From: Elioraea sp. Yellowstone
Lineage (GTDB): Bacteria > Pseudomonadota > Alphaproteobacteria > Acetobacterales > Acetobacteraceae
Assembly (NCBI RefSeq): GCF_006704265.1
Contig: NZ_VIKA01000003.1
Span: 27,738 to 91,737 of the forward strand
DNA: 64,000 nucleotides
Reading direction: 5' to 3'
A model generated the notes under the pieces. The model saw nothing but the letters and a program-made list of their open reading frames with translations. It made no database searches and was not told the origin of the DNA. Position numbers and translations under genes: made by a program. Shown here piece after piece: positions 9,902 to 25,616 of this stretch. Each line of letters begins with the position of its first letter. The stretch's first letter is position 1.

Positions 9902-12900
9902 TCACCCCGGCGTCAGCCGGAACTCCGGGTTGCCGTAGAGCACGTAGTTCGCCCAGTCGCCGAGGTTGCGTTCGCGCACCTTCGCCCGCCCGTCGATCAG
10001 CGCGCGGCCGAGCGGATCGCCGCGCAGCAGGCCACTGTAGAACGCGTCGGCGAAGGCGGCGGCGCCGGCATCGCCCACCGGCCAGTAGGTGCCGAGATAG
10101 TTCGCCACGCCCCCGGCGAGGAAGGACTCGGCGAAGCTGACCGTCGAGCGGATCGGCTGATCCGTAGCCTCCTGCTGCTGCCCCGGCCTGCGCACGCGCG
10201 CCGCCTCGCAGGCGTTGAAGAACACGAGCGAGGGAAGCTGGCGCAGCGCGGCGAGGTCTGCCCCCGCCAGCACCTCCTCGCCGGCGCAGATGATGCCGCT
10301 GCGGCCGCGGTTGTCGGGGTCGAAGAACGCATGGCCCGCATAGTGCACCACGTCGTACTCGCCGGACTGGAAGCGCTCGATGAGCGTGTTGCGGCGCGCC
10401 TCCTTCCGGTGCAGCACGGTCAGGCGGATCTCCGGCCGCCGACTGAGCATGACCTGGATGCGCTCCCCCTCGGCCTCGGCCCCCTCGAGATCCTCGGTCG
10501 GGTTGACCACCAGCAGCATGGAGAGGCCGGGTGTGCGCGCACGCTCCTCGTTCCACTTCGCCACCGACAGCACCCCGCCGTCGTAGCGGTGCGTGAGCCC
10601 GCCCGCGAGCGCCGGCGAGATCTCGCCGAGGCGCAGCGTCTCCCACGGGATCCGCGAGGTCGGCGCGTCGTGCACCACGACCAGGGGCGGCTGCGAAGGA
10701 CCGGCAAGCTCACGCGCCAGCACCTCGCGGATCTCGGGCGCGAGCACGCTCTTGGCCAGCGTGGCGCCGAAACGGTCGGCGTCGCGCGCGAGCGGCAGGC
10801 CGCGGCGGGCGAGGGCGCGTGCCTGCTGGTCGAGCGCCGTGTCGTCCACCGGCATCCGCCCCTGGACGATCGCGGCCTTCCCGCCCGCGGTCAGCACCGA
10901 GGCGACCACGCTCGCCCGCCCGTCCGCCGCCACCTCCTGGCGCGTCAGCAGGTAGACGGCCTGGCGCAGCGGCGCCGGCCCGGTCGCGCGGGTCACCGCC
11001 GGAGCCGGCAGTTCGCGTTCGTTCAGCGTCACCTCCACCTCGCCGAACAGGTCGGAGCGCAGCAGGCGGTGGAAGGTCTCGCGCAGTTCGGCAAAGCGGT
11101 CGGCGTCGAGCTCGCAGATGGTGAGGCCGCGCAACCGCCCGCCCGGCACGGTGGCGAGCGCGCGCACGAAGCCGCGCAGCAGGTGCTCGAGCGCGCCGGC
11201 GGCGGTGCCGCCCGTCGCCGCGCCAATCGGAACGATCGCAAAATCGTCGAGCCGGGTGAGCAGGGCCGTGCGCATGATGTTCTCGCCGACCAGCTCGAGC
11301 ACGTCGTCGACGTATTCGGTGACGCTGCCGAGGCCGGCGAGGATCACCGACTGCGCGCCGAAGCGGTGCCGCCCGGTCGGGAAGCAGGTCACCTCGCCCG
11401 CCTCGCCCGACACCATGCGCCGCTCGATCAGCTGGCTGAGCGCGCCGCCGAGTTCCTGGTCGACCGCCGCCGCCGCGCCGCCCGGCGCGACGTTGCGGAA
11501 CGCGCCGATCACGTAGGCATCCGCGCGCACATCCGTGATGCTGCCGCAGACGAGGTCGATGTCGAGGCGCTGGCGCTGCCGGCGCAGCACGACGAAATTG
11601 CTGAGCAGCCCGCCGGTTCCGTCGCCCGTGTCGCGGCGCGCTCCCGCCGTGCTTTCGGCGGTCGGCTCGGGCGGGGCGGCGAACTCCGCGAGCAGGCTGC
11701 GCTGCTCGCGCGCCGCGAGTGCCCGGCCGCGCTGCGCCGGCGGCGGGATGCGCGCGGCGAGCGCCGAGTCGCTGACCGAACGTGCCGCCACCGCGCGCCG
11801 CACGCCCCGCGCCGCGTCGAAGACGGGAAGCTCGTCGGTCCTGCCGGTGGCGAGCAGCGTATCGACGGCGCGCGCCACGCTCGCGCTGTTCGGCATCCCG
11901 CCATGCCCGGCGGCGGTCACCCAGGTCGGGCGGCCGGGCACGACCGCGAGGTCGAGCGGCACGGTGCCGTCACCCTCCGGCGCGAGGTCGTAGACGAACT
12001 CGTCCTTCTCCGCGTCCAGCCGCGCATCGACCACGGTCTCGTGGCCGTTGCCGACGATCAGCAGGAAGCGGTCGTCGGGTTCGGGTAGGTCCGTCTGGGC
12101 CTTTCGCGCTGCGGCAAGCATGGCGGCGTCGGGCCGGGTCCCCCTGGCGGGCCAGGAGGCCGGGTCGAACAGATCGAGCCGGCGCAGCCGGGGCGAGGGC
12201 ATCATCTCCAGGAGGCCCGGGAAGGTGCCGAAGATCCCGGCGAGCTCGGCCGGATCGTGCCGGGTGTCGATCAGCGCGACCTTGTTGACGACGGAATGCA
12301 CGCCCCGGAACGCCTGCACGGGCGAGTAGGAGCCGAAATGCGGCGTGCCGAGCGTGACGATCCGCCCCTCTTGCAGGTTCCTCGGCCGGTGCCTGAGCGC
12401 TGCGCGCGCCACCAGACCGCCCATGCTGTGGGCGACCAGGTGGGTGGTCCGGCCGGGCACGGCGTCGATCGCGCGCGCGAGTTCGGCGCCGAGCCGGTCG
12501 AGGCCGAGGCGCCAGTCGTAGTGCCAGAACTCGGCGTCGTGGCCGGCGATGCGCAGCCTGAGCTTGAGCGCCAGATAGGCCGCGAGCAGCACGCCGAGCG
12601 AGCGCACCCGGCCCGGGTCACCCGCGGGGCCGAGCCGGAGCAGCGCGAGCCTGCCGCCGAAGATGTCGGCCGGATCGATCCAGACCACGTCCTGGAACGG
12701 CCAGGTTCCGGGGAAGCCAAGCTTCGAGCCCATGATGCCGTGCAGGATCAGCACCCGCTCGCCGCCCCGCACCGAGCGCGTGGACGCCTGGCGGGCGAGC
12801 TGGCTGAGCTCGGCATAGCCGGCCGGGCCGAACAGATCCTCGAGCAGTCCGGGCTGGGCGCCGGTGCGCAGCGCCTCCTCGACCGCGTCGTCGGCCATGT

Positions 12901-13021
12901 CGATCGGCGAGGGGGGCAGGGGAACGGGCCGCTCCGCCGGCGGCGGGGCGGCGCGGCCGGCGCCGGACCTGGCGTTCTTGCCGCGGCGGCGGGCAGGAGC
13001 CTTGCGCGGGGGGCGAGCCAT
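9902..13021 (-). CDS. Alpha/beta hydrolase - M17-N/macro-like - CHAT domain fusion protein
   Basis: This multidomain protein has 1039 residues. Residues 1-40 are basic and disordered. Residues 88-395 form a lipase-like alpha/beta hydrolase: oxyanion motif LHGIMGS near 93, nucleophile Ser199 in AHSMGG, likely acid Asp351 in EGDGTVP and His373 in AAGHGG. After a Pro/Ala linker, residues 480-625 resemble the N-terminal (macro-fold) domain of M17 aminopeptidases (LVCGSITDVRADAYVIG). Residues 770-1035 are a CHAT domain with His897 in VHYAGHAFF and Cys938 in FFNACEAAR, the caspase-like dyad. ATG 13021 follows the ribosome site GGAGAGGAG. Both active sites look intact. It stands alone on the minus strand, so partners are not evident. 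Confidence 0.85.
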   Translation of the reverse strand: MARPPRKAPARRRGKNARSGAGRAAPPPAERPVPLPPSPIDMADDAVEEALRTGAQPGLLEDLFGPAGYAELSQLARQASTRSVRGGERVLILHGIMGSKLGFPGTWPFQDVVWIDPADIFGGRLALLRLGPAGDPGRVRSLGVLLAAYLALKLRLRIAGHDAEFWHYDWRLGLDRLGAELARAIDAVPGRTTHLVAHSMGGLVARAALRHRPRNLQEGRIVTLGTPHFGSYSPVQAFRGVHSVVNKVALIDTRHDPAELAGIFGTFPGLLEMMPSPRLRRLDLFDPASWPARGTRPDAAMLAAARKAQTDLPEPDDRFLLIVGNGHETVVDARLDAEKDEFVYDLAPEGDGTVPLDLAVVPGRPTWVTAAGHGGMPNSASVARAVDTLLATGRTDELPVFDAARGVRRAVAARSVSDSALAARIPPPAQRGRALAAREQRSLLAEFAAPPEPTAESTAGARRDTGDGTGGLLSNFVVLRRQRQRLDIDLVCGSITDVRADAYVIGAFRNVAPGGAAAAVDQELGGALSQLIERRMVSGEAGEVTCFPTGRHRFGAQSVILAGLGSVTEYVDDVLELVGENIMRTALLTRLDDFAIVPIGAATGGTAAGALEHLLRGFVRALATVPGGRLRGLTICELDADRFAELRETFHRLLRSDLFGEVEVTLNERELPAPAVTRATGPAPLRQAVYLLTRQEVAADGRASVVASVLTAGGKAAIVQGRMPVDDTALDQQARALARRGLPLARDADRFGATLAKSVLAPEIREVLARELAGPSQPPLVVVHDAPTSRIPWETLRLGEISPALAGGLTHRYDGGVLSVAKWNEERARTPGLSMLLVVNPTEDLEGAEAEGERIQVMLSRRPEIRLTVLHRKEARRNTLIERFQSGEYDVVHYAGHAFFDPDNRGRSGIICAGEEVLAGADLAALRQLPSLVFFNACEAARVRRPGQQQEATDQPIRSTVSFAESFLAGGVANYLGTYWPVGDAGAAAFADAFYSGLLRGDPLGRALIDGRAKVRERNLGDWANYVLYGNPEFRLTPG

Positions 13022-13347
13022 GGCGTCTCCTCTCCATGCCGGATCGTCGGCGCAACAAGCTTGCAGCTTCGACCGGGCCGCGCAAGCCGAGCCTGCGGAT
13101 GTCCGCGATCCCCCGGCGGCCGGCCGGCCGCGGCTCAAGCCGCCGTGAGCGGCGTCGAGGACCGGCCTGCGTGCGACGCAGTCCCGGGCCGGGCGCTTGC
13201 GGCTTGCTTTTTTTCGTCCCCAGCGTCAGAAAGCCGCCGATCCGGAAGCGTGGCGCGGTCGTGGCGGTGGCGAGCACCCCCGCCCGCCGCGCCCGCAGCT
13301 TTTGACGAGACCCCGGCAGGGCCGGGGCGACGACCCAGGAGGCCGCC
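13022..13347. other. Divergent intergenic region between the CHAT gene and fusA
   Basis: This 326-base stretch separates two diverging genes, so it should hold both promoters. A run of seven T at 13207-13213, in the sequence gcttgctttttttcg, is unusual for this genome. Upstream of it on the plus strand I see no strong stem. No gene is supported on either strand; no convincing -35/-10 pair was found. Confidence 0.4.
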
Positions 13348-15426
<2,079 letters not shown>

Positions 15427-15547
15427 CCGGCACCTGACACGCTCCCGCCGGCGGTGGCGGGAGCGGGGTGGGCGGCCGGGCCGGAGACGCGCTCACACCG
15501 CCGTGCGGCCGCTGGCGCGCGGCCGTACGGCACGCTACCCAGTGCCC

Positions 15548-18806
<3,259 letters not shown>

Positions 18807-18857
18807 AGGCGACGCCCCCCTTGCGCCGGCGCGGTGCGGGATGATTCCCTGCGGGCC

Positions 18858-19187
18858 ATGTCGCTTGCCTCGGAACTGAAGCGCCGCGTGCTCGCCGCCG
18901 TGCCGCCCGTGCTCGGGCTGGCGCTGGTCGGGTTCTTCGCCTGGCATACGCTGCACGGCAGCCGCGGCCTGATCGCGCTCGGCGCGATCCAGGAGCAGAT
19001 CGCGCTGGCCGAGAGCGAACTCGCGCGGCTCGAGGCCGAACGGATCCGGCTCGAGCGGCGGGTGGGCGCGCTGCGTGCCGAGCACCTGGACGGCGACGCG
19101 CTCGATGAGCGGGCGCGGCTGATGCTGAACATGGTCCGGCCCGACGACATCGTGCTGCCCTACGGGCCGAACGAGCGGCTCTACTGA
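18858..19187 (+). CDS. Septum formation initiator family protein (FtsB/DivIC-like)
   Basis: This small bitopic membrane protein has 109 residues. A membrane segment lies near residues 15-33 (PPVLGLALVGFFAWHTLHG), followed by a coiled coil of about 50 residues rich in Glu, Arg and Leu (QIALAESELARLEAERIRLE). In this family the coiled coil binds FtsL/FtsQ at the division site. Its position straight after eno is typical. The start is ATG 18858; a GTG at 18834 would add eight residues. Confidence 0.82.
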   Translation: MSLASELKRRVLAAVPPVLGLALVGFFAWHTLHGSRGLIALGAIQEQIALAESELARLEAERIRLERRVGALRAEHLDGDALDERARLMLNMVRPDDIVLPYGPNERLY

Positions 19188-19611
19188 GCCGAAGCCGGGC
19201 GGCGCGCGCGGAGGACCGCGCCGATTGCCGCCGGCGCCAGCCAGCCGGTTGCGCCGAGGCGGGCCGCCTGCCTGAGCAGCGCTTCGCCCTCGGGGGAGAC
19301 CCCGCGTCGCAGACCGGCCCCCGTGCGCCATGGCCGGCCCAGCCTGCGGCGGGACCGCGGGCCCGCGAGCCGGGCAGGCGCCCAGAATCGCGCCGCCGGG
19401 CGCGCAGCGCGTTCCGGGCCGTACGCTCGAACCGCCGGTCTGCCGAGGCACCGGCCGCGCGCACGTTTCGCAGCATCGCCTCCGCCGTGCCGGACGCTCT
19501 GTTGCGTCCGGCGGGCTTGGTGGGCAACAGTTTCCCCTGTCTTGCCAGTCTCATGCACCGCCTTTAGGTGCAGGGACGCACGACCGGACCGATCCGACGG
19601 GGGGAACGAGG
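19188..19611. other. Gap upstream of pdhA with possible remnant coding on the minus strand
   Basis: No intact gene is clear in these 424 bases. On the minus strand one frame begins [20 protein letters not shown] at 19554, while another frame ends near 19181 with a protein-like stretch ([20 protein letters not shown]). Together they look like one small gene broken by a frameshift, but neither part is recognised. The 3' side (19540-19611) should carry the pdh promoter. Confidence 0.3.
19554..19572. promoter_or_regulatory. Inverted repeat upstream of the pyruvate dehydrogenase operon
   Basis: TGCACC at 19554-19559 and GGTGCA at 19567-19572 form a perfect 6-base inverted repeat with a 7-base spacer, about 40 bases before the pdhA ATG. 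A TTGCCA lies just upstream at 19542. This could be a regulator site in the promoter region, but no known motif is recognised. Confidence 0.3.
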
Positions 19612-20637
19612 ATGGCAACCGCCGACACCGCCGCTCAGGGCAAGAAGGGCAAGGCAGCCAAGCCCCTCGCCATGACGCGCGAGGAACTGCTCAAGGCGTT
19701 CCGCGAGATGCTGCTGATCCGGCGCTTCGAGGAGAAGGCCGGCCAGCTCTACGGCATGGGGCTGATCGGCGGGTTCTGCCACCTCTACATCGGCCAGGAG
19801 GCGGTGGTGGTCGGCATGCAGTCCGTGCTGAAGCCCGGCGACCAGGTGATCACCTCGTACCGCGACCACGGCCACATGCTGGCCTGCGGCATGGACCCGC
19901 GGGGAGTGATGGCGGAGCTGACCGGGCGCATCGGCGGCTACTCGAAGGGCAAGGGCGGCTCGATGCACATGTTCTCGCTCGAGAAGGGGTTCTACGGCGG
20001 CCACGGCATCGTCGGCGCGCAGGTCAGCCTCGGCGCCGGGCTCGCCTTCGCCAACTGGTATCGCGGCAACGACCATGTCTGCCTGACCTATTTCGGCGAG
20101 GGCGCGGCCAACCAGGGGCAGGTCTACGAGAGCTTCAACATGGCGGCCCTCTGGAAACTGCCCTGCGTCTTCATCATCGAGAACAACCGCTACTCCATGG
20201 GCACCGCGCAGGCGCGCGCCACCACCTCGACCGATCTCTCGCAGAAGGGAGCACCCTGGGGCATCCCGGGCATGCAGGTCGATGGCATGGACGTGCTGAA
20301 GGTGCGCGAGGCGGCGGAGGTGGCGGTGCAGCACTGCCGCGCCGGCAAGGGGCCCTATCTGTTGGAGGTCCTGACCTACCGCTACCGCGGCCACTCGATG
20401 TCGGATCCGGCGAAGTACCGCACCCGCGAGGAGGTGCAGAAGATGCGCGAGACGCGCGATCCGATCGAGACCGCGCGCAAGGTGCTGGTCGAGACGCTGG
20501 GGGTGGCCGAGAACGAGTTGAAGGCGATCGAGGAGGAGGTGCGCGCGATCGTGCAGGAGGCGGCGGACTTCGCGCAGCAGAGCCCCGAACCGCCGGAGAG
20601 CGAACTCTGGACCGACGTGCTGACCGAGGCGGCCTGA
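19612..20637 (+). CDS. pdhA: Pyruvate dehydrogenase E1 component, alpha subunit
   Basis: This is the thiamine-diphosphate subunit of the pyruvate dehydrogenase complex, which converts pyruvate to acetyl-CoA and CO2. It has 341 residues; after a Lys/Ala-rich N-terminus the family match begins at [20 protein letters not shown]. The ThDP-binding motif is [17 protein letters not shown], and the phosphorylation-loop region [11 protein letters not shown] is present. ATG 19612 follows gggggaacgagg. It is the first gene of pdhA-pdhB-pdhC-(repeat)-lpd. Confidence 0.95.
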   Translation: MATADTAAQGKKGKAAKPLAMTREELLKAFREMLLIRRFEEKAGQLYGMGLIGGFCHLYIGQEAVVVGMQSVLKPGDQVITSYRDHGHMLACGMDPRGVMAELTGRIGGYSKGKGGSMHMFSLEKGFYGGHGIVGAQVSLGAGLAFANWYRGNDHVCLTYFGEGAANQGQVYESFNMAALWKLPCVFIIENNRYSMGTAQARATTSTDLSQKGAPWGIPGMQVDGMDVLKVREAAEVAVQHCRAGKGPYLLEVLTYRYRGHSMSDPAKYRTREEVQKMRETRDPIETARKVLVETLGVAENELKAIEEEVRAIVQEAADFAQQSPEPPESELWTDVLTEAA

Positions 20638-20654
20638 GGGCAGGGGACGCGATC

Positions 20655-22013
<1,359 letters not shown>

Positions 22014-22034
22014 GGTCGGGGAGAGGGACGGACG

Positions 22035-23330
22035 ATGGGCACGCAGATCCTGATGCCGGCGCTGAGCCCGACCATGACCGAGGGCACGCTCGCGCGCTGG
22101 CTGAAGAAGGAGGGCGACACGATCAAGGCGGGCGACGTGATCGCCGAGATCGAGACCGACAAGGCGACCATGGAGGTCGAGGCGGTCGACGAGGGGGTGC
22201 TGGCGAAGATCCTGGTGCCGGAGGGCACTGCCGGCGTGGCGGTGAACGCGCCGATCGCCGAGCTTGCCGGCGAGGGGGGCGCCAAGCCCGCGCCGGCGCC
22301 GAAGCCTGAGGCGAAGGCCGAGGCGCAGAAGGCGGCGCCGGCGCCCGCGGCAAAGGCTGCGTTCGATCCGCAGCCCGATCCGCCCAAGGCGGGCAACGGC
22401 CACGACAGGGGCGAGCGCGTCTTCGCCTCCCCGCTCGCGCGGCGCATGGCCGCGCAGGCCGGCATCGATCTCGCCACGCTGAAGGGCAGCGGGCCGAACG
22501 GGCGCATCGTGAAGGCGGATGTGGAGGCGGCGATGGCGGTGGCGGCGCCGAGGGGCGAGGCTGCGCCGGCAGCCGCCGCGCCCGCACCGGCACCGGCCCT
22601 CGCGCCGAAGGCCCCGGCCCCGTCGATCGCCGTGCCGCACACCCTCGTGCCGCACTCGACGATGCGCAAGGTGATCGCGCGTCGCCTCTCCGAGAGCAAG
22701 GCGACGATCCCGCACTTCTACGCCACGGTGGACGTGGAGCTCGACGCGCTCCTGAAGCTGCGCGCGGAGCTCAACGCGAAGTCGCCGAAGGACGGGCCGG
22801 GGGCTTGGAAGGTCTCGGTCAACGACATGATCATCAAGGCCTCGGCGATCGCGCTGCGCCGGCTGCCGAAGGTGAACGCGTCCTGGCAGGACGACGGGAT
22901 GGTGATGTACCAGGACGTGGACATCTCCGTCGCGGTCGCGATCCCGGACGGGCTGATCACGCCGATCATCCGCAAGGCGGACCTCAAGGGCCTCGCGACG
23001 ATCTCGAACGAGATGAAGGACCTCGCCGCGCGGGCCAGGGCCGGCAAGCTCAAGCCCGAGGAGTTCCAGGGCGGTTCGTTCTCGATCAGCAACATGGGCA
23101 TGATGGGGGTGAAGGACTTCGCCGCCATCATCAACCCGCCCCAGGCCGCGATCCTGGCGGTGAGCGCGGGCGAGCAGCGTCCGGTGGTGAAGGACGGGGC
23201 GCTCGCGATCGCGACCGTGATGACGGTGACGCTCAGCGTCGATCATCGGGTGATCGACGGCGCCTTGGCGGCGGAGTGGCTCGGCGTGTTCAAGGGGATC
23301 GTCGAGGACCCGCTGCAGATGATGCTTTGA
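22035..23330 (+). CDS. pdhC: Dihydrolipoamide acetyltransferase (E2) of pyruvate dehydrogenase
   Basis: This is the core of the pyruvate dehydrogenase complex; it passes the acetyl group from lipoate to CoA. It has 431 residues: one lipoyl domain (1-78, lysine in ETDKATME), an Ala/Pro linker, the E1/E3-binding domain at about 133-168 ([15 protein letters not shown] to [12 protein letters not shown]), a second linker, and the catalytic domain ending with the active-site motif DHRVIDGA. A ribosome site (gagaggga) precedes ATG 22035. It follows pdhB by 21 bases. Confidence 0.95.
   Translation: MGTQILMPALSPTMTEGTLARWLKKEGDTIKAGDVIAEIETDKATMEVEAVDEGVLAKILVPEGTAGVAVNAPIAELAGEGGAKPAPAPKPEAKAEAQKAAPAPAAKAAFDPQPDPPKAGNGHDRGERVFASPLARRMAAQAGIDLATLKGSGPNGRIVKADVEAAMAVAAPRGEAAPAAAAPAPAPALAPKAPAPSIAVPHTLVPHSTMRKVIARRLSESKATIPHFYATVDVELDALLKLRAELNAKSPKDGPGAWKVSVNDMIIKASAIALRRLPKVNASWQDDGMVMYQDVDISVAVAIPDGLITPIIRKADLKGLATISNEMKDLAARARAGKLKPEEFQGGSFSISNMGMMGVKDFAAIINPPQAAILAVSAGEQRPVVKDGALAIATVMTVTLSVDHRVIDGALAAEWLGVFKGIVEDPLQMML
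22137..22202 (+). repeat. 66-base exact repeat in the lipoyl domain (copy in pdhC)
   Basis: This is the partner of 20757-20822 in pdhB; the two copies are about 1.4 kb apart in direct orientation. Confidence 0.9.
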
Positions 23331-23337
23331 AGTGAAG

Positions 23338-23469
23338 CCGGGGGAGAGCGTCCTCTCCCCCGGCCCCCCTGATGAGGGTGCCCCTCCCGTTGGTCGGGGC
23401 ACGCGTCGCGACCAGCGGGAGCGACGCTCTCCCTAGGGGTGCGCGAGGGGAGAGGACGCTCTCCCCTCG
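23338..23469. repeat. Nested inverted-repeat element between pdhC and lpd
   Basis: Three paired structures lie in 132 bases. Hairpin 1 is at 23338-23363 (10-base perfect stem ccgggggaga, 6-base loop). Hairpin 2 is at 23444-23469 (10-base perfect stem cgaggggaga, 6-base loop). Between them ctcccgttggtcg pairs with cgaccagcgggag. The GGGAGAGCGTCCTCTCCC core of hairpin 1 reappears in inverse orientation in hairpin 2, so the whole unit is roughly symmetric. It may be a mobile-type intergenic repeat or an mRNA processing/attenuation structure inside the operon. Confidence 0.7.
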
Positions 23470-23487
23470 CTGTTCTTGGAGGTGTGG

Positions 23488-24888
23488 ATGGCAGACCAGT
23501 ACGACCTGATCGTGATCGGCGGCGGCCCGGGCGGCTATGTCGCGGCGATTCGTGCCAACCAGCTCGGCCTGAAGACCGCACTGGTCGAACGCGAGCATCT
23601 CGGCGGCATCTGCCTGAACTGGGGCTGCATCCCGACCAAGGCGCTCTTGCGCTCCTCCGAGATCAACCACCTGCTGCACACGCTCGACGCCTACGGCTTC
23701 GCGGCCGACAACCCGCGCTACGATTTCGCGAAGGTGGTCAAGCGCTCGCGCCAGGTCGCGGGCCAGCTCTCGGCCGGCGTGAAGCACCTCCTGAAGAAGA
23801 ACAAGGTCACGGTGATCGACGGCCACGGCAGGCTCGCCGGCCCGCAGACCGTCGTGGTGGAGAGGGACGGCAAGAAGGTCGCGGATCTCAAGGGGCCGCA
23901 CATCCTGCTCGCCACCGGCGCGCGCGCGCGCGTGCTGCCGGGCATCGAGCCGGATGGCGAAACGATCTGGACCTACAAGGAAGCAATGGTGCCCAAGGCG
24001 ATGCCGAAATCGCTGCTGGTGATCGGCTCGGGCGCGATCGGCATCGAGTTCGCCTCCTTCTACGCCAACATGGGCGCCAAGGTGACGGTGGTCGAGGTGC
24101 TCGACCGCGTGCTGCCGGTGGAGGACGAGGAGATCTCCGCCTTCGCGCACAAGGCTTTCACCAGGCAGGGCATGACGATCATGACCGGCGCCAAGGTGCA
24201 GGGCGTGAGGAAGAATGGCGGCGGCGCGAACGTCATCGTCGAGGATGCCAAGGGCAAGGTGCACGAGATCGCCGTCGAGAAGGTGATCAGCGCGGTCGGC
24301 ATCGTCGGCAATGTCGAAGGCATAGGCCTGGAAGGCACCAAGGTGAAGGTCGAGAAGACCCACGTCGTCACCGACGGCTACGGCCGAACGGACGAGAAGG
24401 GGGTCTACGCGATCGGCGACCTGACCGGCCCGCCCTGGCTCGCGCACAAGGCCAGCCACGAGGGGGTGGTCTGTGTCGAGGCGATCGCGGGCAGGAACGA
24501 CGTCCACCCGATCGACCCGACGACCATCCCCGGCTGCACCTATTGCCGGCCGCAGGTGGCCTCGGTGGGGCTGACCGAGGCGGCGGCGAAGGCCAAGGGG
24601 TATCAGGTGCGGGTGGGTCGCTTCCCCTTCATCGGCAACGGCAAGGCGATCGCGCTCGGCGAGCCCGAGGGGCTGGTCAAGACGGTGTTCGACGCCAAGA
24701 CAGGGGAACTGCTCGGCGCGCACATGGTGGGCGCCGAGGTGACGGAGATGATCCAGGGCTACGCGATCGCGCGCACGGCGGAGCTCACCGAGGCGGAGCT
24801 GATGCACACCGTGTTCCCGCATCCGACGCTCTCGGAGATGATGCACGAGAGCGTGCTCGACGCGTATGGCAGGGTGATCCACATCTGA
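23488..24888 (+). CDS. lpd: Dihydrolipoamide dehydrogenase (E3)
   Basis: This flavoprotein reoxidises the dihydrolipoyl groups of the complex and makes NADH. It has 466 residues. The FAD motif is VIGGGPGGYVAAIRA at the N-terminus, the redox disulfide is in GGICLNWGCIPTKAL, the NAD motif is VIGSGAIGIEFASF, and the C-terminal active-site His-Glu lies in HPTLSEMMHE. ATG 23488 has the ribosome site ttggagg. The repeat element separates it from pdhC, and it ends the pdh operon. Confidence 0.96.
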   Translation: MADQYDLIVIGGGPGGYVAAIRANQLGLKTALVEREHLGGICLNWGCIPTKALLRSSEINHLLHTLDAYGFAADNPRYDFAKVVKRSRQVAGQLSAGVKHLLKKNKVTVIDGHGRLAGPQTVVVERDGKKVADLKGPHILLATGARARVLPGIEPDGETIWTYKEAMVPKAMPKSLLVIGSGAIGIEFASFYANMGAKVTVVEVLDRVLPVEDEEISAFAHKAFTRQGMTIMTGAKVQGVRKNGGGANVIVEDAKGKVHEIAVEKVISAVGIVGNVEGIGLEGTKVKVEKTHVVTDGYGRTDEKGVYAIGDLTGPPWLAHKASHEGVVCVEAIAGRNDVHPIDPTTIPGCTYCRPQVASVGLTEAAAKAKGYQVRVGRFPFIGNGKAIALGEPEGLVKTVFDAKTGELLGAHMVGAEVTEMIQGYAIARTAELTEAELMHTVFPHPTLSEMMHESVLDAYGRVIHI

Positions 24889-25009
24889 GAGCTGCCGCAC
24901 CGGTATCCGCGATCGTCGCGGGTGACGGTTCCGGTGCCGGACGGGGGCGGCTGGCCCGGACCCGCACCCGCACCTGACGCGGGTGGCGACTGCGCGAGGG
25001 GGCGCGCCG

Positions 25010-25441
25010 TTACGCCAGCGTCCACTCCAGCGTCACCTTGGCATTCAGCACCTTCGACACCGGGCAGCCCGACTTCGCGGCCTCGACGATGGTGGCGAAC
25101 TTCTCCCGATCGATCCCCGGCACCTCGGCATGCAGCGTCAGCGCCGAGCTCGTGATCGCGAAGCCGCCGTCCTTCGGCTCGACCGTCACCGCCGCCTTGG
25201 CGGCGAGCTGCTTCGGCTTGAACCCCTCCTTCGACAGCCCGAAGGACAGCGCCATCGCGAAGCATCCCGCATGCGCCGCGGCGATCAGCTCCTCGGGATT
25301 CGTGCCCGGCGCGTTCTCGAAGCGCTGCGCGAACGAGTAGCGCGTGCCGGACAGGATCGCCGAAGGCGTCGTCAGCGTGCCCGATCCCTCCTTGCCCGTG
25401 CCTTCCCACACCGCCTCGGCCGTGCGCGTGATGCCTGCCAT
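25010..25441 (-). CDS. OsmC family peroxiredoxin
   Basis: This is a thiol-dependent peroxidase of the OsmC type, 143 residues, acting on organic hydroperoxides in the cytoplasm. The two redox cysteines are Cys60 in AAHAGCFAMAL and Cys126 in AAKSGCPVSKVL, matching the OsmC pattern. ATG 25441 has a strong ribosome site (GGAAGGAGG). It diverges from the 1-Cys peroxiredoxin gene, so the shared 175-base region may drive both under oxidative stress (inferred). Confidence 0.92.
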   Translation of the reverse strand: MAGITRTAEAVWEGTGKEGSGTLTTPSAILSGTRYSFAQRFENAPGTNPEELIAAAHAGCFAMALSFGLSKEGFKPKQLAAKAAVTVEPKDGGFAITSSALTLHAEVPGIDREKFATIVEAAKSGCPVSKVLNAKVTLEWTLA

Positions 25442-25616
25442 GGCTTCCTCCTTCCGGTAGTCGCTGGAGCCCCAGCCTGCCACGTCGGCGGCAGGCTTGT
25501 CAGCCCGGGCGGGTTTTGCCGGATCCGGAACGGATATCTCGTTCTCCGGGGAGTGGTGTTCGGTTCTGCCGTCCAGCGGCAGCGCGCGGGAAGCGCGCAG
25601 CAAGGGAGAGACTGCG

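Noticed and set aside
10331..12088. 585-codon plus-strand frame inside the CHAT gene
   Set aside because: Low-complexity Arg/Ala/His content and no recognisable domain, while the minus frame has clear motifs.
13207..13213. T-run as a rho-independent terminator
   Set aside because: No stable stem lies directly upstream, and the site is in a divergent promoter region where a terminator is not expected.
25442..25616. EcfG-type stress promoter between the OsmC and peroxiredoxin genes
   Set aside because: GGAAC and CGTT are both present but only 8 bases apart, not the required spacing.
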